Positions 50,704 through 62,460 of a stretch of 64,000 nucleotides of DNA are shown piece by piece. The stretch is from an uncultured Eubacteriales bacterium (GTDB lineage Bacteria; Bacillota; Clostridia; Oscillospirales; Oscillospiraceae). The stretch's first letter is position 1. Each line of letters begins with the position of its first letter. The position numbers and the translations under genes are program-made. Location of the stretch: assembly GCA_900316745.1 (NCBI GenBank), contig ONEB01000003.1:62001-126000 (forward strand). The letters run 5' to 3'. Below the pieces are notes generated by a model that had not been told where the DNA came from, made no database searches, and saw nothing but the letters and a program-made list of their open reading frames with translations.

Positions 50704-51381
50704 TTAGCTCCACTCACGGCTCGCAGGCTTGTTGCTGCGCTGCGGCTGCGTGGGACGTTCATAAGAAACAACGACGCGGCGGTTCGGCTCCGTACCGGTA
50801 GAGCTGGTGGACACGCCTTCGTAGTTCTGCAGAGCGGTGTGGATCACATGGCGCTCATAAGAGTTCATCGGCTCAAGCGCCATGCTGCGCTTATACTTCA
50901 GAACCTTCGCCGCCATTTTCTCGGCGAGACGAACGAGAGAATCCTCACGCTTGGCGCGATAGCTCTCAGCGTCCACGCTGATGTGCATGTGCTTTTCTCC
51001 GCCGCGATTCACGGCATAGTTCGTCAGATGCTGAATGGCGTCGAGTGTCTCACCGCGGCGGCCGATCACCGCGCCCATGCCGTTGCCGGAAAGCGTGACA
51101 TTCACGCCGCCGTTCTCGCGGGGTGCAATCTCAATCTCCGCCTGCACGTCCATGTGCTCCAGAAGACCGGAAAGGAACGTGCGGATCTTCTCGTAGGGGT
51201 CGTCCTCCACTTCATAAGTCACGCGAACGACCGCATCCACCGCCCCAATGCCGAGAAAGCCCTTTTTCGCAAGCTGCACGACTTCAACGGAAACTTCTTC
51301 TTCCGCAAGGCCGAGCTCTTCCAGAGCGGCAGCAATGGCTTCTTCCTGCGTGGGAGCGGACTTTTCCAATACTTTTTGCAT
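50704..51381 (-). CDS. jag: RNA-binding protein Jag/KhpB (SpoIIIJ-associated)
   Basis: A 225-residue protein with an N-terminal Jag-N domain (EKSAPTQEEAIAAALEELGL), a KH domain (GNGMGAVIGRRGETLDAIQHL) and a C-terminal R3H domain (LEPMNSYERHVIHTALQ). It binds RNA together with KhpA and influences cell elongation and sporulation. Next to yidC, as in most Firmicutes. Confidence 0.95.
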   Translation of the reverse strand: MQKVLEKSAPTQEEAIAAALEELGLAEEEVSVEVVQLAKKGFLGIGAVDAVVRVTYEVEDDPYEKIRTFLSGLLEHMDVQAEIEIAPRENGGVNVTLSGNGMGAVIGRRGETLDAIQHLTNYAVNRGGEKHMHISVDAESYRAKREDSLVRLAEKMAAKVLKYKRSMALEPMNSYERHVIHTALQNYEGVSTSSTGTEPNRRVVVSYERPTQPQRSNKPASREWS

Positions 51382-51384
51382 GAT

Positions 51385-52611
51385 TTAGTTCTCTCCTGTT
51401 TCGTCGGCAGCGGGAGCGGAAGTCTCTGCCTTCGGCGCATGATCCGCGCCGAAGCGGTTCGGGTCATAAGCGCGACCGCGCGCATAGCGGCGGCTGCCGA
51501 CCTGAGAGGCAGGCTTTTCGTTCTCCTTGATGCCGAGGCGCTCACGCTTTGCGGCACGCTCTGCGCGCTCCGCCGCCGCCTTGCGCTCGTCATCCTGCTG
51601 CTTGAGATTGGCTTGAATTTTCTTCTTGCTGGTGTTGGGATTCTTTTCCGAGAGCCCCTCCGCCTTTTTGCGCTCAGTCTCTTCCTTCTGACGCGCAAGC
51701 TCTTCCTCGCGATTGTGCTCAGCGCGGACGGCATCCTCCAGATTCAGCTGCTTGGTATAGAGTTTCGTGAGGGAATAATCACGAGCGATACCAAGTACGC
51801 TGTTGAAAATCCAGTAAACACCGAGGGCGGCGGGCATGGAGAAGCAGATCCACAGCGAAATGAGCGGCATGACATACATCATGCTCTTGTTCGTGCGCTG
51901 CGTGGTCTCATCGGTCTGCGGGGTCGTCTTGGTGCTGATGACCATGGACAGCCAGCTCATCAGAGCAGAGATCACGGGGATCATAAACAGGCCCAGTGCC
52001 GGAAGCCAGATCGCGGAATTGCTCCAGTCCACCGACCACAGACGGAACGTCGGCTGCTCGCCGAGATTCAGGCCGAGGAACGAGTAGTCAAGATTGATCA
52101 GCTTACCGCCGAAATCGCCAAGCGCGGCGACGACCTTGTCCCAGCTGTTGTGGATCGCGTCTGCAAGACCGATCTGCGCATAGGCGCTGGCTCTGCCGCT
52201 GGCGGCAGCCTCATAGCCGAGGAAATCCGTGAGCGCGGTCACATTCTCCTCAGACAGCATCATCATCGCCGTAAGGGGCTTGCGGATGACGTTGTACAGC
52301 GCGATCAGGATCGGATACGGAATCAGCATCCAGAGGCAGCCGGACATGGGGTTGATCTTTTCTTCTTTATAGAGCTTCGCGACAGCCTGCTGATACTGCT
52401 GCTGGTTGCCGTTGTAGCGCTTCTCGAGCGCTTTGAGACGGGGTGCGAGCCGCGTGGTGCGCATCATGCTTTTCTTGCTCTTCGCCATGAACGGGAGAAG
52501 AATGAGGTTGACAAGCACTGCGTACAGCATAACGGCAATACCGTAGCTGTGGGTCAAGAGATAGAATTGCTTAAGCGGCCAGCCAAAGATTGTGTTGAGA
52601 ATTGCTGACAT
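51385..52611 (-). CDS. yidC: Membrane protein insertase YidC/SpoIIIJ
   Basis: Inserts proteins into the membrane and is needed for SigG activity in sporulation. The 408-residue protein has membrane segments at about 20-40 (YGIAVMLYAVLVNLILLPF), a cytoplasmic hairpin with KYNGNQQQYQQA-like region, and later helices around LWMLIPYPILIALYN and LFMIPVISALMSWL. No lipobox is seen at the N-terminus. A long charged tail (about 305-408) may bind ribosomes. Confidence 0.94.
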   Translation of the reverse strand: MSAILNTIFGWPLKQFYLLTHSYGIAVMLYAVLVNLILLPFMAKSKKSMMRTTRLAPRLKALEKRYNGNQQQYQQAVAKLYKEEKINPMSGCLWMLIPYPILIALYNVIRKPLTAMMMLSEENVTALTDFLGYEAAASGRASAYAQIGLADAIHNSWDKVVAALGDFGGKLINLDYSFLGLNLGEQPTFRLWSVDWSNSAIWLPALGLFMIPVISALMSWLSMVISTKTTPQTDETTQRTNKSMMYVMPLISLWICFSMPAALGVYWIFNSVLGIARDYSLTKLYTKQLNLEDAVRAEHNREEELARQKEETERKKAEGLSEKNPNTSKKKIQANLKQQDDERKAAAERAERAAKRERLGIKENEKPASQVGSRRYARGRAYDPNRFGADHAPKAETSAPAADETGEN

Positions 52612-52644
52612 AAAAATGACTCCACTTCTTTTTGAGTGCCCGGT

Positions 52645-52863
52645 TCAGGGAACCGGATCGTAGAAATCATGCTCACCCGTGTGGAACGGATGGCATTTGA
52701 GCAGACGCTTTACAGCGAGCTTTCCGCCTTTCCATGCGCCGTATTTTTCAATTGCCTCCAATGCATACTGCGAGCATGTCGGCACAAAACGGCACGTCGG
52801 CGGAAACAGCGGCGAGATGCATTTCCGGTAAAACCGGATCAGTGCAAGGAGAATGGTTTTCAT
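52645..52863 (-). CDS. yidD: Membrane protein insertion efficiency factor YidD
   Basis: A 72-residue protein of the YidD family: [20 protein letters not shown], then [15 protein letters not shown] and [17 protein letters not shown] is 7 nt before ATG 52863. It overlaps rnpA by 4 nt. Confidence 0.95.
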   Translation of the reverse strand: MKTILLALIRFYRKCISPLFPPTCRFVPTCSQYALEAIEKYGAWKGGKLAVKRLLKCHPFHTGEHDFYDPVP

Positions 52864-53213
52864 TCTGCTTCCTCCCTCGCAGCGCACAAGCCCAGTCTCT
52901 GCGCACATCGCAGCATTTCACGCTCCAGCCTGTGATAGTCAGCGCTCGCCGCGCGCATACGCGCGACAATGACGATATCATAGCCGGTCTGAAACTCTGC
53001 CTCGTGCAGGCGGTAGATCTCTCTGAGACGGCGGCGAATACGGTTGCGCACGACTGCGTTGCCGACCTTGTTGGAAACGGTGAACCCGATTCGGTTGCTC
53101 TGCCGCTTCGTTTTGCGGCAATAGACGGCAAGGCATGGCGCAGCGGTGCTGTTTCCTTTGGAATAGAGACGCCGAAATTCATGATTCTTTTTTAGGGTAA
53201 CAGTAAATCTCAA
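52860..53213 (-). CDS. rnpA: Ribonuclease P protein component
   Basis: Protein partner of the RNase P RNA encoded at 61880-62229. The 117-residue basic protein has [37 protein letters not shown], here marked by [14 protein letters not shown]. Start is TTG at 53213, chosen by family length; the frame stays open to 53264, with AGAGGA about 12 nt from TTG. Confidence 0.94.
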   Translation of the reverse strand: MRFTVTLKKNHEFRRLYSKGNSTAAPCLAVYCRKTKRQSNRIGFTVSNKVGNAVVRNRIRRRLREIYRLHEAEFQTGYDIVIVARMRAASADYHRLEREMLRCAQRLGLCAAREEAE

Positions 53214-53337
53214 CGCTTCTCGCTTCCTCTTGCGGGTATCCAGGCACACTGAAAAGCAGCACAAACGCCTTAAGGGCGGAAGAATCCCGCCCTGAAAACG
53301 ATGTTATGCTTTAGTCCTGCTCACGAATGGCCGGCGC

Positions 53338-53472
53338 TTAGTAGCTCAGCTTTTTTCTGCCCTTCGCTCTGCGGCGGGACAGAACCTTGCGGCCGTTCGC
53401 GGTCGCCATTCTCTTGCGGAAGCCGTGCTCTTTCTTGCGCTGACGCTTCTTGGGCTGATAGGTACGGAACAT
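53338..53472 (-). CDS. rpmH: 50S ribosomal protein L34
   Basis: A 44-residue basic ribosomal protein: [18 protein letters not shown], then [22 protein letters not shown] at 53472 is 8 nt from AAAGGAG; ATG at 53478 is too close. First gene of rpmH-rnpA-yidD-yidC-jag. Confidence 0.98.
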   Translation of the reverse strand: MFRTYQPKKRQRKKEHGFRKRMATANGRKVLSRRRAKGRKKLSY

Positions 53473-53569
53473 CGTCATAACTCCTTTCTGAATCATACTC
53501 AACAGCGCCCGAAGCGGGCACCGTAGTTGGCAGAAGAATACCGCTGAAAATCGGCGGCATCGAATGTGT

Positions 53570-53598
53570 ATTATATCGGGAAATGCGCAGTATGTCAA
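53570..53598 (-). promoter_or_regulatory. Consensus promoter of rpmH-rnpA
   Basis: On the minus strand, perfect TTGACA (53593-53598) and TATAAT (53570-53575), 17-nt spacer. The leader is about 90 nt. Confidence 0.85.
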
Positions 53599-53637
53599 CC
53601 ATTTTTTCTTCACAGATCTGGAGCGACATTTTTCTCC

Positions 53638-53666
53638 TTGCAAAGGAGATGTGCCTGTGCTATAAT
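53638..53666 (+). promoter_or_regulatory. Promoter of tRNA-Gly
   Basis: TTGCAA (53638-53643), 17-nt spacer, TATAAT (53661-53666), about 16 nt before the tRNA. Confidence 0.75.
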
Positions 53667-53682
53667 ATCAGCACAAATAAAT

Positions 53683-53756
<74 letters not shown>

Positions 53757-53764
53757 AACCGGCT

Positions 53765-53798
53765 GCGTCCGTCTCATTGCGAGACGGACGCTTTTTTT
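53765..53798 (+). terminator. Terminator after tRNA-Gly
   Basis: GCGTCCGTCTC / GAGACGGACGC, perfect 11-bp stem, 5-nt loop, seven Ts. It overlaps the stop codon of the convergent yhaM-like gene. Confidence 0.9.
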
Positions 53799-54744
53799 AT
53801 TCGTGACGGAAGATCTTTTTCTCCAGAGCGTAAATTCTGCCGCTGAAGCTGTTGGGCTGAAGCGTCGGAAGAATCTCGGCATAGATCTCCATGCGGCTGT
53901 CCACCCGGTCGATCAGCGCGAGAAGCTCCGCCTCAGCCGTCATGGGGATGACCGCAGCGCCATACTCCGGATTGCCGTGGTGCGAGAGGATCAAATGCTG
54001 CAGCAATACGGATTTGTGCTCCGGGATATCGAGTTCCGCGCAAACCGCAGAGATCTCCTGCGCTCCCATCACGAGATGGCCCAGAAGCTCTCCCTGCACG
54101 GTATAGCCGGTCGCCATGCCGATGGATGAGAATACAAACTCGCGTTCTTTCGCAAGATCATGCAGCAACGTCCCTGTGATCAGAAGGCTGCGGTCCACAA
54201 CCTCGGGATACAGCGCCGCAAAAAAGTCCGCGGTCTTCAGCATATTGGATGTATGCATCAGCAGGCCTGACAGAAAGCTGTGGTGAACGCTCTTGGCGGC
54301 AGGAATCTTCCGAAACGTTTCCTCATGCCGGCGAAGCATTTCGCGGGCAACCGCACGATAGTCCTCATCCTCAACAGAATCTATCAGATGCACGACCTCC
54401 TGAAAGCGCATATCCGTGTCGATCGGTGCAATCGGAACAAGGCGGGACAGGTCCACCTCGTCTTCCTCCGTCGCCAGACGCAGCCGGGACGCTGTGATCT
54501 GATTGGAATTCTTATATACGGAGACATCCCCGCGCACTTTTACGATCTTTCCGACATCGTGTTCGTCGATCGAGCCGGAATAGTCCCACATCATGACCGT
54601 AACAGAGCCGGTGCTGTCCATCACGGAAGCGTTCAGATAGGGCTTCCCGTTTGACGCTTTTTTTACGGCGGCGTCTTTCAGGAGATAAAACCCCTCCACG
54701 CGCATACCCTGTTCCATTTCGGAGATCGGCAGATTCAGTTCCAT
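53797..54744 (-). CDS. yhaM: YhaM-type 3'-5' exoribonuclease (OB + HD)
   Basis: A 315-residue RNase with an N-terminal OB fold (YLNASVMDSTGSVTVMMWD) and a C-terminal HD domain (HHSFLSGLLMHTSNML, LLHDLAKEREF, LSHHGNPEYGAA). In Firmicutes YhaM trims short RNA ends. Last gene of the murD-led operon, 44 nt after the DUF255 gene. Confidence 0.9.
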   Translation of the reverse strand: MELNLPISEMEQGMRVEGFYLLKDAAVKKASNGKPYLNASVMDSTGSVTVMMWDYSGSIDEHDVGKIVKVRGDVSVYKNSNQITASRLRLATEEDEVDLSRLVPIAPIDTDMRFQEVVHLIDSVEDEDYRAVAREMLRRHEETFRKIPAAKSVHHSFLSGLLMHTSNMLKTADFFAALYPEVVDRSLLITGTLLHDLAKEREFVFSSIGMATGYTVQGELLGHLVMGAQEISAVCAELDIPEHKSVLLQHLILSHHGNPEYGAAVIPMTAEAELLALIDRVDSRMEIYAEILPTLQPNSFSGRIYALEKKIFRHE

Positions 54745-54788
54745 AAGTACCTCCAGAATCCGGTCAGCGGTGTTTCAACCGCTGTTGT

Positions 54789-56765
54789 TTATGAGAGTCG
54801 AAGCGCATCAAAGCTGCTTACCGGCAGATTGCATGTGCCGTTCGTGCAGAGATACCATTGCGTCCCCTGCTCCGGCACGCCATACGCGCTCGTAAACGGC
54901 GCGAGCTTATCCAACTGCAAAGCGTTCTCTTTTGTTTTCCACAGGATCGCGAGCGCATTTGCAGGATGCTGTTTCAGATAGGTCTGAAGCGCTCCGCCAT
55001 CCGTTTCGCCGCAGCAGATCAGCTCGCGGTGCGGAAAAAGCGAGCGCATCATGGCAAGCAGTCCGTACGCGACGCCGAAGCCGTACCGTTCGGCTTGGCC
55101 GGCAACGAACGCATGCTGCGCAAAAGCGGCATCCAGAAAGCGTTTTTCTCCCGTGAGCTCTGCAAGCTCTTGCAGCACCATTGCCGCGCAGCTGTTGCCG
55201 GACGGCATCGCTCCGTCAAACAGTTCTTTGGGTCGGGAGATCAGCAATTCAGCGTCAGATGCGGTCCGGTAAAACCCTCCGCGCTCGTCATCCGCAAAGA
55301 GCGTGAGCATCTGATCTGCCCGAAACGCCGCCTGCTCCAGATAATCCACCGAGAACGTGCAGCGATAGAGCTCCAGAAGAGCAAGCGCATAGGCAGCGTA
55401 ATCGTCCAGCTGTCCCGGCACGGCGCAAGCACCATCGTGCCAGCGCAGATACAGGCGATCATTATCATCCGTGAGAGCCGAACGCAGAAAACGTTCCGCG
55501 TCTTTCGCGGCATTCAAATACCGCATCTCGCGCAGAACAAGCCCTGCACGCGCAAGCGCAAGGATCATCCAGGCATTCCACGAGGTCAGGATCTTATCAT
55601 CCTTGTGCAGGGCAGTACGCTCGGCTCGATATGCCCGCAGTCGTTCCAGTCTCGGATCGTCTGCCGCCCAAGCATCGCCTTGCAGCCCGATGCGATTTAC
55701 GATCCCGGCTGTCAGAGAATAGGCGATTAAGAACAGTTCGGCGTCTTTTTCGCCGAGAACGGAGATAAGCTCCGCTTCAGTGAAGCGATAGTATTTCCCC
55801 TCTTCCCCGTCGCTGTCCGCATCCTGTGCGCTGTAAAAGCCGCCGTCAGGGTGTGTCATCTCCCGCAGGACATAATCCGCTGTGCGGCGCGCAACGTCTG
55901 CATAGCGCATTTCTCCCGTGCGCTGAAACGCCTCGGTATACGCCAGAAGCAGCAGCGCGTTGTCATAGAGCATTTTTTCAAAATGCGGCTTGAGCCAGCG
56001 CTCATCCGTAGAATAGCGCGCAAAGCCGCCGCCGATGTGATCAAACATCCCGCCGGCTTCCATCGCATTCAGCGTACGGCAAACGAGCTGCATCGCCTCA
56101 GGCGTTCCGGTCCGATCCGCATAGTCCATCAAAAACAGCAGATTGTGCGCGCTCGGGAACTTCGGAGCGCCGCCAAAGCCGCCCCATTTCGAATCAAACG
56201 TACAGCGATACTCCTGATAAGCGTCGCGCACCAGCTTCTCCGAGGGCGAACCCGGTTTTGGCGCTGCAACACGCCTGAGCGCAGAAGCAAGCTGGTCGCC
56301 GTTTCGCAGCAGCCGCTCCCGGTCGTTCTTCCAAACCTCCGCAAGGTAAGAGAGCGTGTCCATGAGTCCGACTCTTCCGTAAGAGCTGTATTTGGGCAGA
56401 TAAGTCCCTGCGTGAAACGGCTTTTGATCCGGCGTCATGAAGATCGTAAGCGGCCAGCCTCCGGTGCCGGTCAACGCCTGACATACCTGCATATACACCG
56501 CATCCACGTCCGGGCGTTCCTCACGGTCGACCTTGATCGACACATACTCGCGATTCAGCAGACGCGCGACCGCTTCATCCTCAAAGGACTCATGCGCCAT
56601 GACATGGCACCAGTGGCATGTCGAATAGCCGATCGAGAGAAAGATCGGTTTATCCTCGCGTCTGGCCTTTTCAAAAGCCTCTTCGCCCCACGGATACCAG
56701 TCCACGGGATTATGCTGATGCTGCATCAGATAGGGCGAGTGTGTGTTGGCAAGATGATTGGACAT
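54789..56765 (-). CDS. Thioredoxin-domain protein, YyaL/DUF255 family
   Basis: A 658-residue protein with an N-terminal thioredoxin-like DUF255 domain ([36 protein letters not shown] with CxxC) and a C-terminal (alpha/alpha)6-barrel like glycan-acting enzymes ([34 protein letters not shown]). The family, related to human SPATA20, has no firm function. GGAGGTG precedes ATG 56765. Confidence 0.92.
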   Translation of the reverse strand: MSNHLANTHSPYLMQHQHNPVDWYPWGEEAFEKARREDKPIFLSIGYSTCHWCHVMAHESFEDEAVARLLNREYVSIKVDREERPDVDAVYMQVCQALTGTGGWPLTIFMTPDQKPFHAGTYLPKYSSYGRVGLMDTLSYLAEVWKNDRERLLRNGDQLASALRRVAAPKPGSPSEKLVRDAYQEYRCTFDSKWGGFGGAPKFPSAHNLLFLMDYADRTGTPEAMQLVCRTLNAMEAGGMFDHIGGGFARYSTDERWLKPHFEKMLYDNALLLLAYTEAFQRTGEMRYADVARRTADYVLREMTHPDGGFYSAQDADSDGEEGKYYRFTEAELISVLGEKDAELFLIAYSLTAGIVNRIGLQGDAWAADDPRLERLRAYRAERTALHKDDKILTSWNAWMILALARAGLVLREMRYLNAAKDAERFLRSALTDDNDRLYLRWHDGACAVPGQLDDYAAYALALLELYRCTFSVDYLEQAAFRADQMLTLFADDERGGFYRTASDAELLISRPKELFDGAMPSGNSCAAMVLQELAELTGEKRFLDAAFAQHAFVAGQAERYGFGVAYGLLAMMRSLFPHRELICCGETDGGALQTYLKQHPANALAILWKTKENALQLDKLAPFTSAYGVPEQGTQWYLCTNGTCNLPVSSFDALRLS

Positions 56766-56798
56766 GTCAGCACCTCCGGGAAGCACGCTTCAAATTCG

Positions 56799-57593
56799 TT
56801 ATGCAAGATATTTTTCCCGCAGCGCCGAGATTTCATGCGCGCCGAACTGAAGCTTCTGCTCCAGAAACGCTTCTGTTGAACCGTAATTACGATCGATGGA
56901 CGCCCACGCGTTGCGCAAATACCGCTCGCTGGCGGCTTCAAACGCCCGAACCGCAAATTCCAGATCGGGCGAATCGGAATACTGCATCGCTTCCTGCACC
57001 ACCTGGTCCGTCTCAGCGGCAAGAAACCCATTCGTGAGCAGATAGTCTTCAAGGATCGTCTCGCGCGTCACACCGAGCGCCTCAAGGATCAGCATCGTCG
57101 CAACGCCGACTCGGTCCTTGCCGGCCGTACAATGATACAAGAGCGCTCCGTCCTTATGGTTTAACACATACCGCAAAAACTGCGCATAATGAGTTGTGCT
57201 GTATTCACCCTCTACGAGCGGCAGATAAAGCCCTGCCATCCGTTCCGCAGCGTCCTTTCCGGCCCGGATCGCGGCGCGATAATACGGCGGAATCTCATTT
57301 CCGGTCTGTTCGCGCGTGATGCCCGTCATCTGCTCCAGGATCGGACAATGGAGATATGTAACGCCGGGGATCACAGCATCAGGCTTCTCGTTCTGTTCAT
57401 ATTCCGTTCTGAAATCCACAACGGTTTTCAACCCGGCGTCTGTGAGCTTTTGCACATCCGTCTGCGTGAGTCGTGAAAGCTCGCCGCTGCGAATGAGCAT
57501 ACCGGGCTGAACGCTTCTGCCGTCAGCGGTTGGAATTCCGCCAAGGTCTCGGGCGTTCGGAGCGCCGGTGAGTCCTAAATGAATCATTTTCAT
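56799..57593 (-). CDS. Tyrosine-protein phosphatase (Y_phosphatase3 family)
   Basis: A 264-residue phosphatase with the P-loop HCTAGKDRVGVAT and the N-terminal family motif NARDLGGIPTADGRSVQPG, here noted as ARDLGG...LIRSGEL. It may act on phosphotyrosine, phosphoinositides or other phosphates. The ATG shares one base with the tatD stop (TGATG), so translation is coupled. Confidence 0.9.
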   Translation of the reverse strand: MKMIHLGLTGAPNARDLGGIPTADGRSVQPGMLIRSGELSRLTQTDVQKLTDAGLKTVVDFRTEYEQNEKPDAVIPGVTYLHCPILEQMTGITREQTGNEIPPYYRAAIRAGKDAAERMAGLYLPLVEGEYSTTHYAQFLRYVLNHKDGALLYHCTAGKDRVGVATMLILEALGVTRETILEDYLLTNGFLAAETDQVVQEAMQYSDSPDLEFAVRAFEAASERYLRNAWASIDRNYGSTEAFLEQKLQFGAHEISALREKYLA

Positions 57594-58354
57594 CACCCAA
57601 TCCGAAAGAGTCGTTTTCCGTTTTCCATCGTCGCTGCCGCGACCGTTTCCACATCCATCCCCTTCTCCCGGGCAACAACAGCCGCGATATAGGGCAGGTT
57701 GCGGGAATCATTGCGCTTACCGCGGTTCGGCACCGGAGAGAGATACGGCGAATCCGTTTCGAGCAGGATGCGCTCCATCGGCACGGAGCGAATCACTTCC
57801 AGCGCCTTAACGGCGTTTTTATAGGTGATCGGCCCATCGAACCCGAGATACCAGCCGCGTTTGATCAGCTCCCTTGCCATCTCGACGCTGCCGGAAAAGC
57901 AATGGAATACGCCGCGCAGCATCGGATAGTCCCGCACAATCTCCAGACAATCCCCATGTGCTTCACGGTCGTGCACAATGACGGGAAGATCCAGCTCCAG
58001 AGCCAGCTCAATCTGCGTGCGGAACATCATCTTCTGCTGATCGATAAAGGTTTTGTCCCAGTAATAGTCAAGCCCGATCTCGCCGATCGCAACGACTCTT
58101 TCGTCGGCGGCAAGGGCGCGGATCTCGCAAAGGCTTTCGTCTGTCCAGCTCTCCGCCTCCTCAGGATGCCAGCCGACTGCGGCATAGATGAAAGGATACC
58201 GGTGCGCCAATGCTACGGCTCTGCGGCTGCGCTCGGTATTGTCGCCGGGATCCACGATGAGTGTGACGCCGTTTTCTGCCATTGAAGAAAGAACTTCTTC
58301 CCGATCGGTATTGAATTTGGAACTGTCGTAGTGCGCGTGGGTATCAAAATACAT
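57593..58354 (-). CDS. tatD: TatD-family metal-dependent hydrolase (DNase)
   Basis: A 253-residue TIM-barrel nuclease: FDTHAHYDSSKF (metal His pair), AIGEIGLDYYWD, VIVHDREAHGD, VFHCFSGS and LLETDSPYLSPVP with the catalytic Asp. ATG at 58354 has GAGGAT 8 nt upstream and lies 10 nt after the ligA stop. Confidence 0.94.
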   Translation of the reverse strand: MYFDTHAHYDSSKFNTDREEVLSSMAENGVTLIVDPGDNTERSRRAVALAHRYPFIYAAVGWHPEEAESWTDESLCEIRALAADERVVAIGEIGLDYYWDKTFIDQQKMMFRTQIELALELDLPVIVHDREAHGDCLEIVRDYPMLRGVFHCFSGSVEMARELIKRGWYLGFDGPITYKNAVKALEVIRSVPMERILLETDSPYLSPVPNRGKRNDSRNLPYIAAVVAREKGMDVETVAAATMENGKRLFRIG

Positions 58355-58364
58355 GGTTGTATCC

Positions 58365-61747
<3,383 letters not shown>

Positions 61748-61770
61748 TTTCCACACTCCTTCAAGCTAGT

Positions 61771-61799
61771 ATTATACTTCCCATTTTGCCGCAATACAA
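61771..61799 (-). promoter_or_regulatory. Promoter of the murD operon
   Basis: On the minus strand, TTGTAT (61794-61799), 17-nt spacer, TATAAT (61771-61776). Confidence 0.65.
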
Positions 61800-61842
61800 G
61801 TAAAATCGTCAGCACAAGATCTCGAACCTGAAATGTTTTCCC

Positions 61843-61871
61843 TTGACGAAAGCGGTACAAATGCGTAAAAT
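61843..61871 (+). promoter_or_regulatory. Promoter of RNase P RNA
   Basis: TTGACG (61843-61848), 17-nt spacer, TAAAAT (61866-61871), about 9 nt before the RNA start. Confidence 0.7.
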
Positions 61872-61879
61872 AACGATTC

Positions 61880-62229
61880 GAGCGGGTCGAGCAGTCGCGG
61901 GCATAAGCCGAAAGGCTGTGCGTGAGGAAAGTCCGGGCTCCGCAGGGCAAGGATAACGGGTAACACCCGCCAGGGGCGACCCTCGGACAAGTGCAACAGA
62001 AAGAAACCGCTCTGCTGCGAGCAATCGCCGCGGAGTAAGGGTGGAAACGTGCGGTAAGAGCGCACGCGTCGGCTGGAGACAGTTCGATGCTGTAAACTCT
62101 ATCCGGAGCAACACCGTGGAGGAACACAAGGTCTGCCCGACCGTTCCGAGGAGGTGGCTTGAGTGCATCGGCAACGGTGCGCCTAGATAGATGACTGCTG
62201 ATTACAGAACCCGGCTTACAGACCCGCTC
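61880..62229 (+). ncRNA. rnpB: RNase P RNA
   Basis: Catalytic RNA that trims 5' ends of tRNA precursors. The ends GAGCGGGTC and GACCCGCTC pair (P1). The conserved core is present: GAGGAAAGTCCGGGCTCC after the 5' stem, AGAAAGAAACCGC, GGTGGAAACGTGCGGTAAGAG-type region, and near the 3' end GCCTAGATAGATGACTG and ACAGAACCCGGCTTACAG. Length of about 350 nt and the layout fit type A-like bacterial RNA. Confidence 0.96.
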
Positions 62230-62235
62230 CATTCA

Positions 62236-62299
62236 GACAAACGATCCGCTTCATCACAGCGCAAAACCGCGCTGCTGAAACGGATCGTTTGTCATTTTC
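62236..62299 (+). terminator. Two-level hairpin terminator after rnpB
   Basis: GACAAACGATCCG / CGGATCGTTTGTC (13 bp) encloses CAGCGC / GCGCTG, then CATTTTCTC. Confidence 0.7.
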
Positions 62300-62352
62300 T
62301 CTGTCTCTGCACGAATCATGCAAAAGAATGCAAAAACAGCCAAAATATTTGG

Positions 62353-62394
62353 AACCATCGCCAGTGGAATCGCTCTTTCCCCGGCGATGGTTTT
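62353..62394 (+). terminator. Hairpin upstream of fhs
   Basis: AACCATCGCC / GGCGATGGTT with a 20-nt loop, then TTTATG. It may be a second terminator or part of a leader; no known riboswitch core was recognised. Confidence 0.5.
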
Positions 62395-62460
62395 ATGTTA
62401 GAATAGACGCGCAAATTCAACAGGAATCCGCCCCTATCACCAAAGGAGATGTACTGTTCA

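Noticed and set aside
62295-62460. ZTP riboswitch upstream of fhs
   Set aside because: This class often controls fhs, but its conserved pseudoknot sequences are not present; only a simple hairpin is seen.
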